64,000 bases of DNA, from assembly GCF_011777505.1 (NCBI RefSeq), contig NZ_JAATJT010000003.1:558001-622000 (forward strand), given 5' to 3'. Position 1 is the stretch's first letter, and each line of letters opens with the position of its first letter. The stretch is from Gaetbulibacter sp. S0825. Its GTDB lineage: Bacteria; Bacteroidota; Bacteroidia; Flavobacteriales; Flavobacteriaceae. Positions 62,934-64,000 of this stretch are shown here, piece by piece. A program made the position numbers and the translations under genes. The notes beneath the pieces are model-generated. The model had not been told where the DNA came from, searched no databases, and saw only the letters and a program-made list of their open reading frames with translations.

Positions 62934-64000
62934 TTATTTTTGTAATTGTTTTAAAAATTCTTCAACTATTTTATAATCATCAAAATTGGTTCTAACACCA
63001 TTAATTTCTTGATAGGTTTCATGACCTTTTCCTGCTATTAGGATAATATCGTTTGCATTTGCTAACTGACAAGCCGTTTTAATGGCTTGATTTCTATCTA
63101 CAATCGACATTGTTTTTTTAAAGTTTTGTGGCTGTACGCCAACTTCCATATCTTTAATTATTTGCTCAGGATTTTCGGTTCTAGGGTTATCACTAGTAAA
63201 AATGACTTTATCACTTAAAGCTGATGCGATATGAGCCATTTTTGGTCGTTTAGTTTTATCTCTATCACCTCCACAACCAACAACAGTTATGAGCTCTTCA
63301 TTTTTAGTACGAATACTATTAATGGTTTCTAACACGTTCTTTAAAGCATCTGGTGTATGTGCATAATCAACTATAGCAGTGATTTTTTCATCAGAAATTA
63401 AGTATTGAAATCTCCCACTAACACTATCTAACTCACTCATTAAACGAAGCACCTCAACACTTTCTAAGCCTAATAAATCTGCAGTTCCATAAATCGCTAA
63501 TAAATTATAAGCATTAAAATTGCCTATTAACCTAGTCCAAACTTCATTATCATTTATTTTTAAAAACAAACCGTTCAATTGGTTTTCTAAAATTTGAGCT
63601 CTATAATCCGCAAAGCTTTTTAGTGCATATGTGTATTTTTTAGAAGCCGTATTTTGTAACATTATAGCTCCATTTTTATCATCAACATTCACTAATGAGA
63701 ATGCTGATTTTGGGAGGTTGTCAAAAAATGATTTTTTTACATCACGATATTCAGCGAATGTTTCATGATAATCTAAATGGTCGTGTGTGAGATTTGTGAA
63801 AATCCCACCTTCAAAATGAAGACCCTCTGTACGCGATTGATGAATACCATGAGAGCTTACTTCCATGAAGCAAAACTCAACGCCTTCATCATTCATTTCA
63901 CTTAAATACTTATTTATAGTTAAGGAGTCTGGTGTTGTGTGAATAGTTTTATATTCTTTTTCGTCAACTAAAATTTTTACAGTTGACAATAATCCAACTT
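62934..64000 (-). CDS. murE: UDP-MurNAc-L-alanyl-D-glutamate--2,6-diaminopimelate ligase, C-terminal part
   Basis: The frame is open to the right edge, where it reads GLLSTVKILVDEKE, so about 130 N-terminal residues including the ATP loop lie outside the window. The visible 355 codons include MEVSSHGIHQSRTEGLHFEG, TNLTHDHLDYHETFAEYRDV, IVDYAHTPDALKNVLETINS, VGCGGDRDKTKRPKMA and SDNPRTENPEQI. The DNPR motif is the marker of meso-diaminopimelate specificity, as expected for a Gram-negative wall. First visible gene of the dcw cluster. Confidence 0.96.
   Translation of the reverse strand, partial: VGLLSTVKILVDEKEYKTIHTTPDSLTINKYLSEMNDEGVEFCFMEVSSHGIHQSRTEGLHFEGGIFTNLTHDHLDYHETFAEYRDVKKSFFDNLPKSAFSLVNVDDKNGAIMLQNTASKKYTYALKSFADYRAQILENQLNGLFLKINDNEVWTRLIGNFNAYNLLAIYGTADLLGLESVEVLRLMSELDSVSGRFQYLISDEKITAIVDYAHTPDALKNVLETINSIRTKNEELITVVGCGGDRDKTKRPKMAHIASALSDKVIFTSDNPRTENPEQIIKDMEVGVQPQNFKKTMSIVDRNQAIKTACQLANANDIILIAGKGHETYQEINGVRTNFDDYKIVEEFLKQLQK

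Overview
The window looks like a chromosome segment of a marine-type member of the Flavobacteriaceae (Bacteroidota). The DNA is AT-rich and many genes are preceded by the Bacteroidota -7 promoter box TAnnTTTG. It carries type IX secretion genes (PorT and a plug protein), a Na+-pumping NQR complex, a menaquinone methyltransferase, a short primary sigma factor without region 1.1, the outer-membrane assembly lipoprotein TamL, and many copies of a short-N-terminus membrane family that I recognise as DUF6090. All family names come from reading the sequence; no database search was run.

Layout. 1-4.4 kb: a partial acyl-CoA hydrolase/CoA-transferase, map, a first DUF6090 gene, a methyltransferase, and on the minus strand apbE with a small upstream partner. 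4.5-17.4 kb: the accessory heart of the window. It is one co-directional, nearly gapless block with an M28 peptidase, ten DUF6090 genes, a DUF885-like lipoprotein, a secreted amidohydrolase and two DUF6090 remnants. 17.4-24.6 kb (minus): two small lipoproteins, then nqrABCDEF. 24.7-34.4 kb: T9SS plug protein, apaG, an NRDE pair, pruA, a cyclase gene lying between two copies of the rsmG 3' end, a desaturase and an aminotransferase. 34.5-43.6 kb: trkH-trkA, ubiE-porT, a tRNA/rRNA methyltransferase, tamL, fbaA. 43.6-52.6 kb: accD, rpsO, pnp, rpoD, rpe, a CBS protein, an M90 peptidase, tRNA-Arg(TCG), yqeY. 52.7-64 kb (minus): the dcw cluster murE-mraY-murD-ftsW-murG-murC-ftsQ-ftsA-ftsZ, with murE running off the right edge.

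The part that ordinary housekeeping does not explain is the DUF6090 array. Eleven intact copies share a gap-free segment of about 50 residues (a short basic cytoplasmic tail plus one membrane helix ending in NNWN). It is followed by a strongly divergent region of about 190 residues that is predicted to be periplasmic. Most copies are joined by the same 8-base stop/start overlap (ATGATTAA) or an ATGA overlap. Exported hydrolases are embedded in the array, and there are two decayed remnants: one of only five codons and one cut off at about codon 30. I infer an expanding and contracting array with a constant membrane anchor and variable exported domains, whose biological role is unknown.

Other links: ApbE is the enzyme expected to attach FMN to NqrB and NqrC, encoded 18-20 kb away. 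PorT and the plug protein belong to the same secretion system. The cyclase gene appears to have been inserted at the 3' end of rsmG, leaving a second, diverged 32-codon copy of that 3' end. No transposase, integrase, CRISPR array, rRNA operon or riboswitch was seen, and no stretch longer than 300 bases lacks a gene.
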